Shown here: positions 16,315-26,375 of the stretch, in pieces
Layout: each line of letters starts with the position of its first letter
How positions within the stretch are numbered: the first letter of the stretch is position 1
Source of the DNA: Aquisalimonas sp. 2447
GTDB taxonomy: Bacteria; Pseudomonadota; Gammaproteobacteria; Nitrococcales; Aquisalimonadaceae
Direction of reading: 5' to 3'
Assembly: GCF_012044895.1 (NCBI RefSeq)
Contig: NZ_CP050695.1
Location: 774,501 to 838,500 of the forward strand
Length of the DNA: 64,000 nt
Position numbers and translations under genes: made by a program
The notes under the pieces: model-generated
Seen by the model: only the letters and a program-made list of their open reading frames with translations
Databases searched by the model: none
What the model was told of the DNA's origin: nothing

Positions 16315-18729
16315 TCAACCACGTCGCAGGCTGAATGCCTGGGGCCGGCCATCGGTCTCCAGGGTCATCAACAACACGATCAGATAGCACGCCGCACCGG
16401 CGAACAGAACCTCGCTGAGACCCACCGTCATGGCGATGACCACCGCGGTGACGGCCCCAAGCACCGAAAATACCCCGTTGATACCCCACATCCAGGGCAC
16501 CGCATGGCCGTGGCGATGCGCCTCCAGGGAGCGGATGGCCAGTGGAAACGGCACGCCCAGGGCGAAGGACAGTGGCGCCAGCAGTACCACGCTTGCAAAG
16601 ATGCGACCTGCCAGGCCCATGGGCATGAGCCAGTCCAGTACTTGCGGCAGAACCACCCCGTAGAGTGCGGTCAGTGCCATGACAGCGACGGCCGCGAGCG
16701 CAATGCCCTTGCCGAACGCAGTTCGCCGGCAGCGACTGGAGGCGAGACTCCCCAGGCCCATGAACACCAGCAGCGCGAACAGGAGCACCGCCAGGGAGAG
16801 AACCGGATCGCCAAGGAACAGTGTCAGGCGCTGCACCAGGGACACCTCGATGAGCATGAAACCCAGGCCAATGGCGCCGAACAGCAGGACCGAGCGCGGC
16901 AGTCGTCGCCGGCCGTGGCCGTGGTGACTGAAGCCGCGCACCAGCGGATAGACCAGCATGAACCCCGCCGCGCCCAGCGCGGCCCAGAACAGACCCGTGA
17001 CCAGAGCGGGCAGTTCCTGATCAAAGTGATAGAAGAACGGGCGGTTGTCGGTGACGGCGGAGAGGTTGTGTCCACGCTCTTCCACCTGTGATACCAGCTC
17101 CTCCAGCGACATCCGTCCCATGCCCAGGGCCTGGAGCAGCGGGTTCATCGCGCCCTGGTCGGTGACATGGGGGACGTAGCTGGCGTTCTGGGAGAAACCC
17201 ACCCGGCCGGCCTGCTGCAGGATATTCCGCGCCTGTGGTGGTGCGAACGGGTCGGCGGAGACCACGAATACCGGGTAGGGGAAGGAGCCGAGGATGTAGA
17301 TGTGCTCCATGGCTTCGGCGGTCTCCATGCCGCGGGCCGTGAGAGCGTCCACCGTGATCCGCAGCAGCCGCAGGATGGCCAGCTCGTCATGGGTCACCAC
17401 CACCAGCTGGCCGCTGTCCGTAAGGTGGTCCATGTATTCGCCGATGGCCTGTTCGGTGAGCAGGAAGTTCTCCGTGAGCGCGAAGCCCTCGCGGCTGCGG
17501 CTGGTGTTGGTCACCGGCAGGCTCATGTAGATCAGATCGAAGGTCTCGTCGCTGCGCTTGACGTAGTGGCGCCCCTCGCCGTGGCGGACGTCGATGTGGT
17601 CGAAGTCCGTGTACAGGCCACCGCTGTAGTCACGCTGCTCACGCACCAGGTCCAGCAGTTCCCGGTTCACCTCCACGGCGGTGATCGACTCGAACCCGGC
17701 CCTGGCGGTGAGCAGCACGTCGCGACCGCCGCCGGGGCCGATGATCAGGGCGCGATCGCGGGCGTCATCGTCCATGAAGAAGAACGGGAAACGCCCCGGG
17801 AACTCGCTCTCCAGGGTTTCCACTGCGCTTCCCGGCGCCTGGAAATCGCCGCTGAAGCGGTACATGGGCGTCCCGGCGGTGCCGTCGATGTAGAGGTCCC
17901 GGTGGTCATCGGTGGCGGCATAGGTGATCAGGTCGGTGCGGCCGAAAGCGCTCCAGCGGGTATCAGCGACCTCGCCGTCACGGGGGCCGTGGATGGCGTC
18001 GTGGATCTCCTTCTCCGGGTTGTTGCCGGCCGGCAGGCTGGTGCCCACCATGCCGGAGGCCTGCAGCACCGCCAGCAGCGCGCTGACACCCAGTGCCACG
18101 GCTGCGACGGTGGCGGCCAGACGGCGTTGACCCTGCGCACCCACCAGTAGCAAAGCGCTGCCCGACGCCGCCATCAGCGCCAGTACGTAACTGCCTCCCA
18201 GCCCGCCCCAGGCGTTGAGCACCAGAATGGCGGCCACCGCGCCGAAGGCGGCGCCGGCCAGATCGGCGCCGTAGAGGGGGCCGCTGAATGCCGAGTGCTG
18301 TCGATAGAGTTCGGCGAAGAACAGGCCCGCCACCAGGAACGGCAGGAAAATCACCCCGAAGAACAGCAGCCCGTAGGCATGAATGCCCGGCAGGGACGCC
18401 ATCCAGGTCACCAGGACGATGGCCAGCACGATGCCGAGGGCGGCCAGGGAACCGAACCCACTGAGCAGGGCGGACGGATCGAGCCGCTGCCAGCGACGGT
18501 GCAGGGCGTGCACCACGATCCCGCCAATGCCCAGCCCCAGCAGTGCCAGGGAGACGACGGCGAACACGTAGTGGTGGGACAGGGCTACCGAGAGCACCCG
18601 GGTCAGAGTGATCTGCAGCCCGAGGAAGGCCAGCGAAACCAGGAAAACCCCGGCGAGCAGGGTGATGACCCTGCCCGCCCGCCGTGTTGCCGCCGCTTCG
18701 CCGGTGGCGGTCGTCCCCGTTGCACTCAT
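16315..18729 (-). CDS. Membrane protein with embedded spermidine-synthase-like domain
   Basis: 804 residues in three parts: about seven transmembrane helices (residues about 20-225), a soluble domain (about 260-570) with the S-adenosyl-binding type motif LIIGPGGGRDVLLTA and downstream VEVNRELLDLV, then about seven more helices. The soluble part resembles spermidine synthase/aminopropyltransferases and class I methyltransferases. Membrane-sandwiched versions are widespread but their reactions are mostly unknown. The gene ends 7 bp before the TRAP permease gene and reads in the same direction, so it may belong to that transcription unit. Confidence 0.75.
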   Translation of the reverse strand: MSATGTTATGEAAATRRAGRVITLLAGVFLVSLAFLGLQITLTRVLSVALSHHYVFAVVSLALLGLGIGGIVVHALHRRWQRLDPSALLSGFGSLAALGIVLAIVLVTWMASLPGIHAYGLLFFGVIFLPFLVAGLFFAELYRQHSAFSGPLYGADLAGAAFGAVAAILVLNAWGGLGGSYVLALMAASGSALLLVGAQGQRRLAATVAAVALGVSALLAVLQASGMVGTSLPAGNNPEKEIHDAIHGPRDGEVADTRWSAFGRTDLITYAATDDHRDLYIDGTAGTPMYRFSGDFQAPGSAVETLESEFPGRFPFFFMDDDARDRALIIGPGGGRDVLLTARAGFESITAVEVNRELLDLVREQRDYSGGLYTDFDHIDVRHGEGRHYVKRSDETFDLIYMSLPVTNTSRSREGFALTENFLLTEQAIGEYMDHLTDSGQLVVVTHDELAILRLLRITVDALTARGMETAEAMEHIYILGSFPYPVFVVSADPFAPPQARNILQQAGRVGFSQNASYVPHVTDQGAMNPLLQALGMGRMSLEELVSQVEERGHNLSAVTDNRPFFYHFDQELPALVTGLFWAALGAAGFMLVYPLVRGFSHHGHGRRRLPRSVLLFGAIGLGFMLIEVSLVQRLTLFLGDPVLSLAVLLFALLVFMGLGSLASSRCRRTAFGKGIALAAVAVMALTALYGVVLPQVLDWLMPMGLAGRIFASVVLLAPLSFALGVPFPLAIRSLEAHRHGHAVPWMWGINGVFSVLGAVTAVVIAMTVGLSEVLFAGAACYLIVLLMTLETDGRPQAFSLRRG

Positions 18730-18736
18730 GGGCCGC

Positions 18737-20065
18737 TTACCGCGCCACGAACTGCGGCAGCCAGGTGATGATCTCCGGGAACACCGCCAGGATCACGATG
18801 GCCACCACCTGCAGGAGGAGGAAGGGCCACACCCCCTTGTAGATGTGCATCATGGTGACCCCCCTGGGGACGGTGCCCTTGAGGTAGAACAGCGCATACC
18901 CCACCGGCGGCGTCAGGAACGACGCCTGCAGGTTTACCGCAATCATCATGATCAGCCACAGCTCGTTGAAGCCCATCAGCGTCCCCAGCGGCAGGAAGAT
19001 CGGGAACGTGATCAGGATGATGCCGATCCAGTCGATGAGGAAGCCCAGCAGGAACACCACCAGCATCATCATGGCGAAGGTGCCCCACATGCCGAACTGG
19101 TCATCCAGAATCAGCACCAGGTCGGTGACGACATCACGTCCACCCACGGCCATGAACACCTGGGTGAACAGCGTCGCACCCACGATCACCGCCAGCACCA
19201 TGCAACTGGTGCGGGTGGTGGTCCAGGTGGCCTCCTTGACTGCCTGCCAGCTGAAGCGCCCGTAAATCGTCATCATTACCAGGGCGAGGAAGGCGCCGAT
19301 GGCCGAAGCCTCGGTGGGGGTGGCGTAACCGAACCAGATGGAGCCGAGTACGCCGAAGATCAGCAGGACCGGCGGCACCATGTTGAGCAGGATCATGCCC
19401 GTGACCTGCAGGGCGGAGTAGCGGTCCCGCTCCTCCTTGGGCAGCGCCGGCCCCAGGTGAGGCTGAAACCAGCAGCGAATCAGGATGTAGAGAAAGTACA
19501 GGCCGGCAAGCAGCAGGCCGGGCATCAGGCCGGCGGCGAAGAGTCGTCCCACGGACTCGCCGGACTGGTCGGCCATGATCACCAGCATGATGCTCGGCGG
19601 GATGATGATGCCGATGGTCCCGCCGGCAGCCACGGTGCCCGTAGCCAGGGCCTTGTCGTACTGGTACTTCATCATCGCCGGGATGGCCATCAGCGACATG
19701 CTCACCACCGTGGCACCCATCACCCCGGTGACCGCGGCGAAAACGGCGGAGAGGATCACGACGGTGAGGGCGATGGAGCCGTTGAGCTTGCCGAAGGCGT
19801 AGAGCAGCGACTGGAACAGTTTGTCGGCGATGCCGGAGCGTTCCAGGATCGATGCCATGAACACGAACATGGGTATTGCGATCAGCAACGAGTTGCTGGC
19901 CGTGCTCCACATGCGGTTGGCGAACATGGGGAAGACCCGTTCGCCGAGTTCCCAGTAACCGAAGATGATGGCCAGGCCCGCGAGCACGAACGCAATGGGC
20001 GCACCCAGCAGGATGCCGATCAGCACCCCGAGAAACATGATCAGGACGGTGATTTCTGCTTCCAT
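18737..20065 (-). CDS. TRAP transporter large permease (DctM family)
   Basis: 442 residues, about twelve hydrophobic helices, with the DctM-type segments IPMFVFMASILERSG and GGTIGIIIPPSIMLV. It forms the transport channel of a tripartite ATP-independent periplasmic transporter that uses the sodium or proton gradient to import carboxylates or similar solutes. Start and DctQ stop overlap (TAATG at 20063-20067), so the two are translationally coupled. Confidence 0.95.
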   Translation of the reverse strand: MEAEITVLIMFLGVLIGILLGAPIAFVLAGLAIIFGYWELGERVFPMFANRMWSTASNSLLIAIPMFVFMASILERSGIADKLFQSLLYAFGKLNGSIALTVVILSAVFAAVTGVMGATVVSMSLMAIPAMMKYQYDKALATGTVAAGGTIGIIIPPSIMLVIMADQSGESVGRLFAAGLMPGLLLAGLYFLYILIRCWFQPHLGPALPKEERDRYSALQVTGMILLNMVPPVLLIFGVLGSIWFGYATPTEASAIGAFLALVMMTIYGRFSWQAVKEATWTTTRTSCMVLAVIVGATLFTQVFMAVGGRDVVTDLVLILDDQFGMWGTFAMMMLVVFLLGFLIDWIGIILITFPIFLPLGTLMGFNELWLIMMIAVNLQASFLTPPVGYALFYLKGTVPRGVTMMHIYKGVWPFLLLQVVAIVILAVFPEIITWLPQFVAR

Positions 20066-20589
20066 TATGCGTCCTCAAGCGATTTGCCGCGGACCAGGAA
20101 AAGGACGTTTTTGCCGACAATTCCCGCGAGTTGTATGCCCAACAGGACCATGCTGATGGGAATCAGCGTCTTCGCCGGATACACGGGGGAATTGAACGCT
20201 GTTGGTGCGCGCTCCCCGGATGCCCAGGAGCGTGCAGCGAAGTCGTAGGCTGTCGGGATCATTACGTAGACGAACGCGCCGATGAATACCAGGTAGACGA
20301 TGGTCTCGAGCACTACCTGGGCGCGCTGGGGAAGCATCGTGGTGAACACGTCCACCACCACGTGTTCCTTGTAGTAGAGGGTATAACCCAGTGCCAGGAC
20401 GAAATGCGCACAGAACAGGTAAACCAGGATTTCCTGGGTCCAGGCGTGCGGCGAACCGATGATACGCCGCGTCACCACCTCGAACAGGGCGATGCTCATG
20501 ATCACGAACAGGATCCACGCGACGAAGTACTTGCCGACGTAGTAGTTGATCCGGTCGATGAATCGGACGAATGCGATCAGGGCGTTCAC
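20065..20589 (-). CDS. TRAP transporter small permease (DctQ family)
   Basis: 174 residues with four transmembrane helices and a GTG start at 20589 behind GGAGG. The TRRIIGSPHAWTQEILVYLF segment is typical of DctQ, which pairs with DctM. It lies between the permease and binding-protein genes in the usual P-Q-M order. Confidence 0.93.
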   Translation of the reverse strand: MNALIAFVRFIDRINYYVGKYFVAWILFVIMSIALFEVVTRRIIGSPHAWTQEILVYLFCAHFVLALGYTLYYKEHVVVDVFTTMLPQRAQVVLETIVYLVFIGAFVYVMIPTAYDFAARSWASGERAPTAFNSPVYPAKTLIPISMVLLGIQLAGIVGKNVLFLVRGKSLEDA

Positions 20590-20686
20590 GGTAGCCTCCG
20601 ACAGACCCGTTATAAGCGTCTGCGGCCGGCAGCTAGTGCCGCCGACCGCAGACGCCCTGACGTGAGCTTAAGGGTTCAACCCGGGA

Positions 20687-21982
20687 TCAGTCCCGAACGG
20701 GATGATTCTCGTAGGTATCCCCCGGCTGCCAGAAGGCCTGGTCCTCGTTGCGGGCCCGGGCGTCCTCGATCACCTCCATGGTCTCCTCGTAGACGCCATG
20801 GTCCTGCGCAATCTCCACCAGGCGCTCATGGGTGTCCTGGAGGGAGTCCCAGACGTGGCCGTGCATGAATGGCTGCTGATACTCACGCCAGTCCGCCATG
20901 ACCACCAGGTAGTCGTACATGGACAGGGCGAGCTTGGCATGGTCGGCGTTGTCCTCGGCATCGCTGATGATGCGGGCCTCGGTCAACTCAAGAACCTGAT
21001 CCAGCACCTCGTCTTCAAGGCGGGTGATCTCAACGCCGGCTTCCTGGAACTTGCCGGTATATTCACCCGAGGTGTAGTCGAAGTACGTCCAGGACCACAT
21101 CATGGTCGTCTGGGCCGCCTGCTTCATCACGAACTTGGTGAAGTCGTCCAGCTCGTCATACGCCTGCTTGTTGACCATGATGCCGGAGACGGGACCCGGC
21201 TGGTGCCAGCCCGGCTTGACGACGTAGTCGGTGACTTCCTGCAGACCCATGCTCCAGTCCACCTCGGGGACGGAGAACTCGGCGCCGTCCAGCACGCCGC
21301 GGTCCAGGGCCGCGTAAACCTCGCCACCCGGCGTAAACACCGCGGAGGCGCCCATGTCCTCGAGAATGCGGGACTGGTTGCGACCGCACTGACGCAGGCG
21401 CAGGCCCTCGTAGTCCTCCGGGCTCTCCACCGCCACGTTGGTGCGCTGGCCGGCTTCCGGCGAGGTGACGCTGTGCGGGAACCACTTGATCCCGTACTGA
21501 CCATAGACCTCGTTGGACAGCTCGTAGCCCCCGCCCTGCCAGAACCAGGTCATGTAGTCATTGGGCGAAAAGATCATGGGCACTGAGGTGACCAGGGAGA
21601 ACGCGGTGTTGCGACCTTCCCAGTAGCTCGGCCAGTCACTGCCCATGTCCACGGAGCCGGCCTGGACATCATCGAACATGTCGGTGGACGACGAGAAAGT
21701 GCCGCCGTCGTACCAGTCGATGTCCACGTGGCCGTGAGCCAGGGTGTTGACCAGGTCAACGTAGTAACGGTCCGGTCGCCAGAGCGTGATGGCGCTGGGC
21801 CAGGCGGTTTCGAAGATCAGCTCGCTAGGGGCATCCGGGCGTTCGATCTCGGCGTGGGCCGTGTTGTCCACCGACGAACCGAAGTAGGTGCCGGCGGCCA
21901 GCGCACCCGCAGCGACCACCGACAGCGCCGTGGCGCCGGATTTGACCGTGCTTGGGGTATGGAACGAATGTCGCTTCGTCAT
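20687..21982 (-). CDS. TRAP transporter substrate-binding protein (DctP family)
   Basis: 431 residues, with an N-terminal export signal (hydrophobic stretch near residues 15-35, cleavage near AHA-EI) and a DctP fold. The loop LRLRQCGRNQSRILEDMGAS contains the arginine that usually binds a ligand carboxylate, and PGGEVYAALDRGVLDGAEF is the family signature. It is longer than the common 330-residue forms and closer to the subgroup that binds oxo-acids or larger ligands. Ligand unknown; the neighbouring dehydrogenases suggest a short carboxylate or its precursor. Confidence 0.92.
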   Translation of the reverse strand: MTKRHSFHTPSTVKSGATALSVVAAGALAAGTYFGSSVDNTAHAEIERPDAPSELIFETAWPSAITLWRPDRYYVDLVNTLAHGHVDIDWYDGGTFSSSTDMFDDVQAGSVDMGSDWPSYWEGRNTAFSLVTSVPMIFSPNDYMTWFWQGGGYELSNEVYGQYGIKWFPHSVTSPEAGQRTNVAVESPEDYEGLRLRQCGRNQSRILEDMGASAVFTPGGEVYAALDRGVLDGAEFSVPEVDWSMGLQEVTDYVVKPGWHQPGPVSGIMVNKQAYDELDDFTKFVMKQAAQTTMMWSWTYFDYTSGEYTGKFQEAGVEITRLEDEVLDQVLELTEARIISDAEDNADHAKLALSMYDYLVVMADWREYQQPFMHGHVWDSLQDTHERLVEIAQDHGVYEETMEVIEDARARNEDQAFWQPGDTYENHPVRD

Positions 21983-22168
21983 GGTTTCTCCTCCATTTTT
22001 ACTTGCGACTTGGCATGGTGGGCCATGCCTGGATCGTTGCTTTGCTTATTGCTCCGTTCTTCACTACGTTGCTACGTCTCCTCCGCTCTGCTCAAGCCGT
22101 CGTGTAACACCATTACCACTCTACGGAGTGGAGAGGGATTCACAAAGTCGACCGACATGGACGATATT

Positions 22169-22207
22169 GGCCGGGCGTCGCCCCTGCGATGGAGGCGACG
22201 CCCGGCC
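22169..22207 (-). terminator. 14-bp hairpin after mmsA
   Basis: GGCCGGGCGTCGCC (22169-22182) pairs exactly with 22194-22207 directly downstream of the mmsA stop. It is terminator-like but lacks a T-run, so it may act as an mRNA 3'-end stabiliser instead. Confidence 0.5.
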
Positions 22208-22214
22208 GTTGGCC

Positions 22215-23741
<1,527 letters not shown>

Positions 23742-23916
23742 GATCTCCTCCTCCTGCGAAGCAATGGAACTTGTTAGCGGGTCTGCTCTGATTGTTCCAT
23801 CGCCTTATCTGATGACTAATACTTTTAGTTGTAGCAGCTTGTCCGTGTTGCGTCGATTGACGATATCGCCCCTGTGATGGACGATGTTGACTCATTCCCT
23901 GGTTGGAGGGTGAAGC

Positions 23917-24801
23917 ATGACGGGTCCGTCCGACTGGCCACTTCCGCCGGAAGGCGTGCGCTTCATGGTGCCCCGGTTCCTGTTGCAGCGCCTGGCCGAG
24001 CACCCGTTGGCCGACGGGCTGTACCCGCGGGCCATGGGCTATTACCCCGAGGCGCTGGGGCACCGCGTGGAGCGTCAGGAGCACGCGGACCATCTGCTGC
24101 TTTATTGCGCCGGAGGGCGCGGCATGCTGCGGGTGAACCGGCGGCAGTACCCGGTGGCGCGCGGGGACCTGATGATGCTTCCGGCGGGGTTGCTGCACGC
24201 TTACGCCTCCAGCAGCCGGGACCCCTGGACCATGTACTGGGTTCACTTCGACGGCAGCGATGTGGATGCCTTCTGGGAGCAGATGCACTTTCTGCCGGAC
24301 CGGCCCGTGCGGCATATCGGTGCGGCGCCGAAGGTGGTGTCCGACTTCGAGACCCTGCTGGAGGTGCGTAGCAACGGCTTTCGCGAGGGCTATTTCGTGC
24401 ATGCCGCGAACCACCTGCGGCAGATGCTTTCCATGTTCGCGTTGATGATCTCCACCCACCTGCGCACGAGCTCGGGTGACGGTTTCGATCTGCAGGGCAT
24501 CCATACCCTGATGCAGGAGAAACTCCACGGGCAACTGGACCTGGCCACCCTTGCCGAAGCGGCCGGCATGTCGCGGCACGGGTTTTGCCGACGTTACAAG
24601 GCCCAGACCGGAAACTCGCCCTATCAGCATTTTCTGCACCTGAAAATGGAGCGCGCCTGCTACCTGCTGGATATCAGCGACCAGCCCGTGGCGGAGATCG
24701 GCGCGGCGCTGGGCTACGATGACGCCTATTATTTCTCCCGGCTGTTCCGGAAGGTCATGGGCATGTCACCGACCCAGTACCGCGTTGCCCGTCACGGTTA
24801 A
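23917..24801 (+). CDS. AraC-family transcriptional regulator
   Basis: 294 residues. The N-terminal cupin-like sensor domain (residues about 40-130) is followed by two HTH motifs: LATLAEAAGMSRHGFCRRYK and VAEIGAALGYDDAYYFSRLFRK. It is divergent from mmsA with a 175-bp AT-richer intergenic region, so it probably controls mmsA and perhaps the TRAP and alcohol dehydrogenase genes in response to the transported compound. Its stop codon overlaps the edge of a palindromic repeat element. Confidence 0.92.
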   Translation: MTGPSDWPLPPEGVRFMVPRFLLQRLAEHPLADGLYPRAMGYYPEALGHRVERQEHADHLLLYCAGGRGMLRVNRRQYPVARGDLMMLPAGLLHAYASSSRDPWTMYWVHFDGSDVDAFWEQMHFLPDRPVRHIGAAPKVVSDFETLLEVRSNGFREGYFVHAANHLRQMLSMFALMISTHLRTSSGDGFDLQGIHTLMQEKLHGQLDLATLAEAAGMSRHGFCRRYKAQTGNSPYQHFLHLKMERACYLLDISDQPVAEIGAALGYDDAYYFSRLFRKVMGMSPTQYRVARHG

Positions 24802-25058
24802 GGAAACGCTGAACAATTCCCGCGTGCCTCTGCGCGTCATGGCGGCGCTCTGGCAAGGCGGCGTTCGCAGTGAATGGCCGCAGCCCTTTACAAGAACGCC
24901 AACGCAGTCCAGAGCGCCGCCATGACGCGGCCGATCAGCGCGCCCACAGCCGGCGTTGCGCTGCTTGACTGTACCGGCAGTACAGCGCTGCGCAGCGCGC
25001 CTGGTCTGCGGGCGCGCTGATCGGCCAGAGGCGCGCGCGAATTATTCAGCGTTTCCTT
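24800..25058. repeat. Nested palindromic element, long form
   Basis: Outer arms 24800-24832 and 25026-25058 are 33 bp with three mismatches and begin AAGGAAACGCTGAACAATTC. Inside are two further perfect stems: 24833-24853 with 24909-24929 (21 bp) and 24929-24945 with 25010-25026 (17 bp), plus a small CTGTAC/GTACAG hairpin. The parts abut to form a three-way-junction-like fold. Its left edge is nearly identical to the hairpin at 33369-33430, so both belong to one repeat family. No coding capacity is seen; a MITE or other non-autonomous mobile repeat is the likely identity. Confidence 0.8.
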
Positions 25059-25062
25059 GAAC

Positions 25063-26232
25063 TCAGCCGCGTCCGTCCCAGGCTTGCTTGTACACCTCGA
25101 CGATCTCGTCGGCCGTGGGCACCCGCGGGTTGTTGCCGGGGGAGCCCGAGGCCAGTGCCTGTTCCGCCATGGTGGGCAGGACCTCGAAGAAGCGCTGCTC
25201 GTCGATGCCATAGTCCTTCGGCGTGGGCACGTCCAGATCCTTGTTCAGTTGTCGCAGCTCCTGCAGCAGCTTTTGGCAGGCATCCTGGTCGCTGTCCTTC
25301 GGTCCGGCAACACCCATGAAGCGGGCGCAGTTGGCGTAGCGGTCCGGCGCGGCGTCAATGGAGAACGCCGTCACCGCCGGCAGTAGCATGGCGTTGGACA
25401 GGCCGTGGGGCACATGGAAAAACGCGCCGACGGGCCGGCTCATGCCGTGCACCATGCACACCGACGCATTCGAGAACGCCATGCCGCCGTGCATGGCGGC
25501 CAGCATCATGCCTTCCCGGGCCTCGCGGTTGTCGGGCTCGTTGCAGGCCGTGCGCAGGTGCCGGGACACCGCCGTCATGGTCATCTGCGCCATGCCGTCG
25601 GAGAACGGATTGCGCTTGGCGCTGACATAGGCCTCAATGGCGTGGGTGAGGGTGTCCACGCCGGTGTCGGCGGTCAGGCGCCGCGGCATGGTCAGGGTCA
25701 GCTCGTAGTCCACCAGCGCCGCCACCGGGCAGAAGGCCGCCCCGGGGCAGAGCATCTTCTCGTCGGTCTCCTCGTCGGTGATTACGGTAAACCGCGTGGC
25801 CTCGGAGCCGGTGCCGGCGGTGGTGGGAATCGCCACCAGCGGCATGCCCTGTTCGTCGCTCATGGTCGGGGCCTTGTAGTCCCGCATCTGGCCGCCGAAC
25901 ACCGCCAGGTGGGCAATGGCCTTGGCGCTGTCGATGGGGCTGCCGCCGCCCAGGGCGACCACGCCGTCGTGGTCTTTCTGCTTCAGCTTGGCGACGCCCT
26001 CGTTGATGGATGCAACCGTGGGGTCGGGCACCGTGCCGTCAAAGACGGCGTAGGGGATGCCGGCGTCGTCGAGGCCCTTGGTCAACCCCTCCAGGTAGCC
26101 GAACTTCACCATGTCCTGGTCGGTGATGATGAAGGGATGCTTGACGCCGAGCTGCTGCAGCAATGGCGCCAGTTCCTGGCTTGCACCGGCACCCACGCGC
26201 ATGTAACGGGGCAGGACGATGTTGGCTGCCAT
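25063..26232 (-). CDS. Iron-containing alcohol dehydrogenase
   Basis: 389 residues from the ATG at 26232 behind GGAGGAG (an upstream extension is non-coding). The NAD-binding GGGSPIDSAKA and TTAGTGSEAT are present. The metal ligands are in DTGVDTLTHAIEAY and the VHGMSRPVGAFFHVPHG histidines, so this is a group III Fe-ADH. It interconverts an alcohol or hydroxy-acid with its aldehyde. Given MmsA and the TRAP system nearby, a 3-hydroxy-acid to semialdehyde step is plausible. Confidence 0.92.
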   Translation of the reverse strand: MAANIVLPRYMRVGAGASQELAPLLQQLGVKHPFIITDQDMVKFGYLEGLTKGLDDAGIPYAVFDGTVPDPTVASINEGVAKLKQKDHDGVVALGGGSPIDSAKAIAHLAVFGGQMRDYKAPTMSDEQGMPLVAIPTTAGTGSEATRFTVITDEETDEKMLCPGAAFCPVAALVDYELTLTMPRRLTADTGVDTLTHAIEAYVSAKRNPFSDGMAQMTMTAVSRHLRTACNEPDNREAREGMMLAAMHGGMAFSNASVCMVHGMSRPVGAFFHVPHGLSNAMLLPAVTAFSIDAAPDRYANCARFMGVAGPKDSDQDACQKLLQELRQLNKDLDVPTPKDYGIDEQRFFEVLPTMAEQALASGSPGNNPRVPTADEIVEVYKQAWDGRG

Positions 26233-26334
26233 GGTGTTCTCCTCCCGATCATTGTTGATGTACCCGGGAGGTGTAGCACGCCGATGGCAGAAGGAACAGA
26301 AAGGAAATTGCGCCCGGATAGACGAAGTTGACAT

Positions 26335-26355
26335 CCCTCGGCGGTCTGCCGAGGG
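26335..26355 (-). terminator. Hairpin downstream of serB
   Basis: CCCTCGGC (26335-26342) and GCCGAGGG (26348-26355) form an 8-bp stem with a 5-nt loop, 20 bp beyond the serB stop on the minus strand and upstream of the Fe-ADH start. It could end serB transcription. Confidence 0.5.
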
Positions 26356-26375
26356 GCAACTCCGTCACACCTTCA

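Noticed and set aside
18608-20248. Long open frame on the plus strand opposite the TRAP genes, His/Gln/Asp-rich
   Set aside because: It mirrors the codon pattern of the GC-rich TRAP permease genes on the other strand and has no domain motif; antisense open frames are expected in this base composition.
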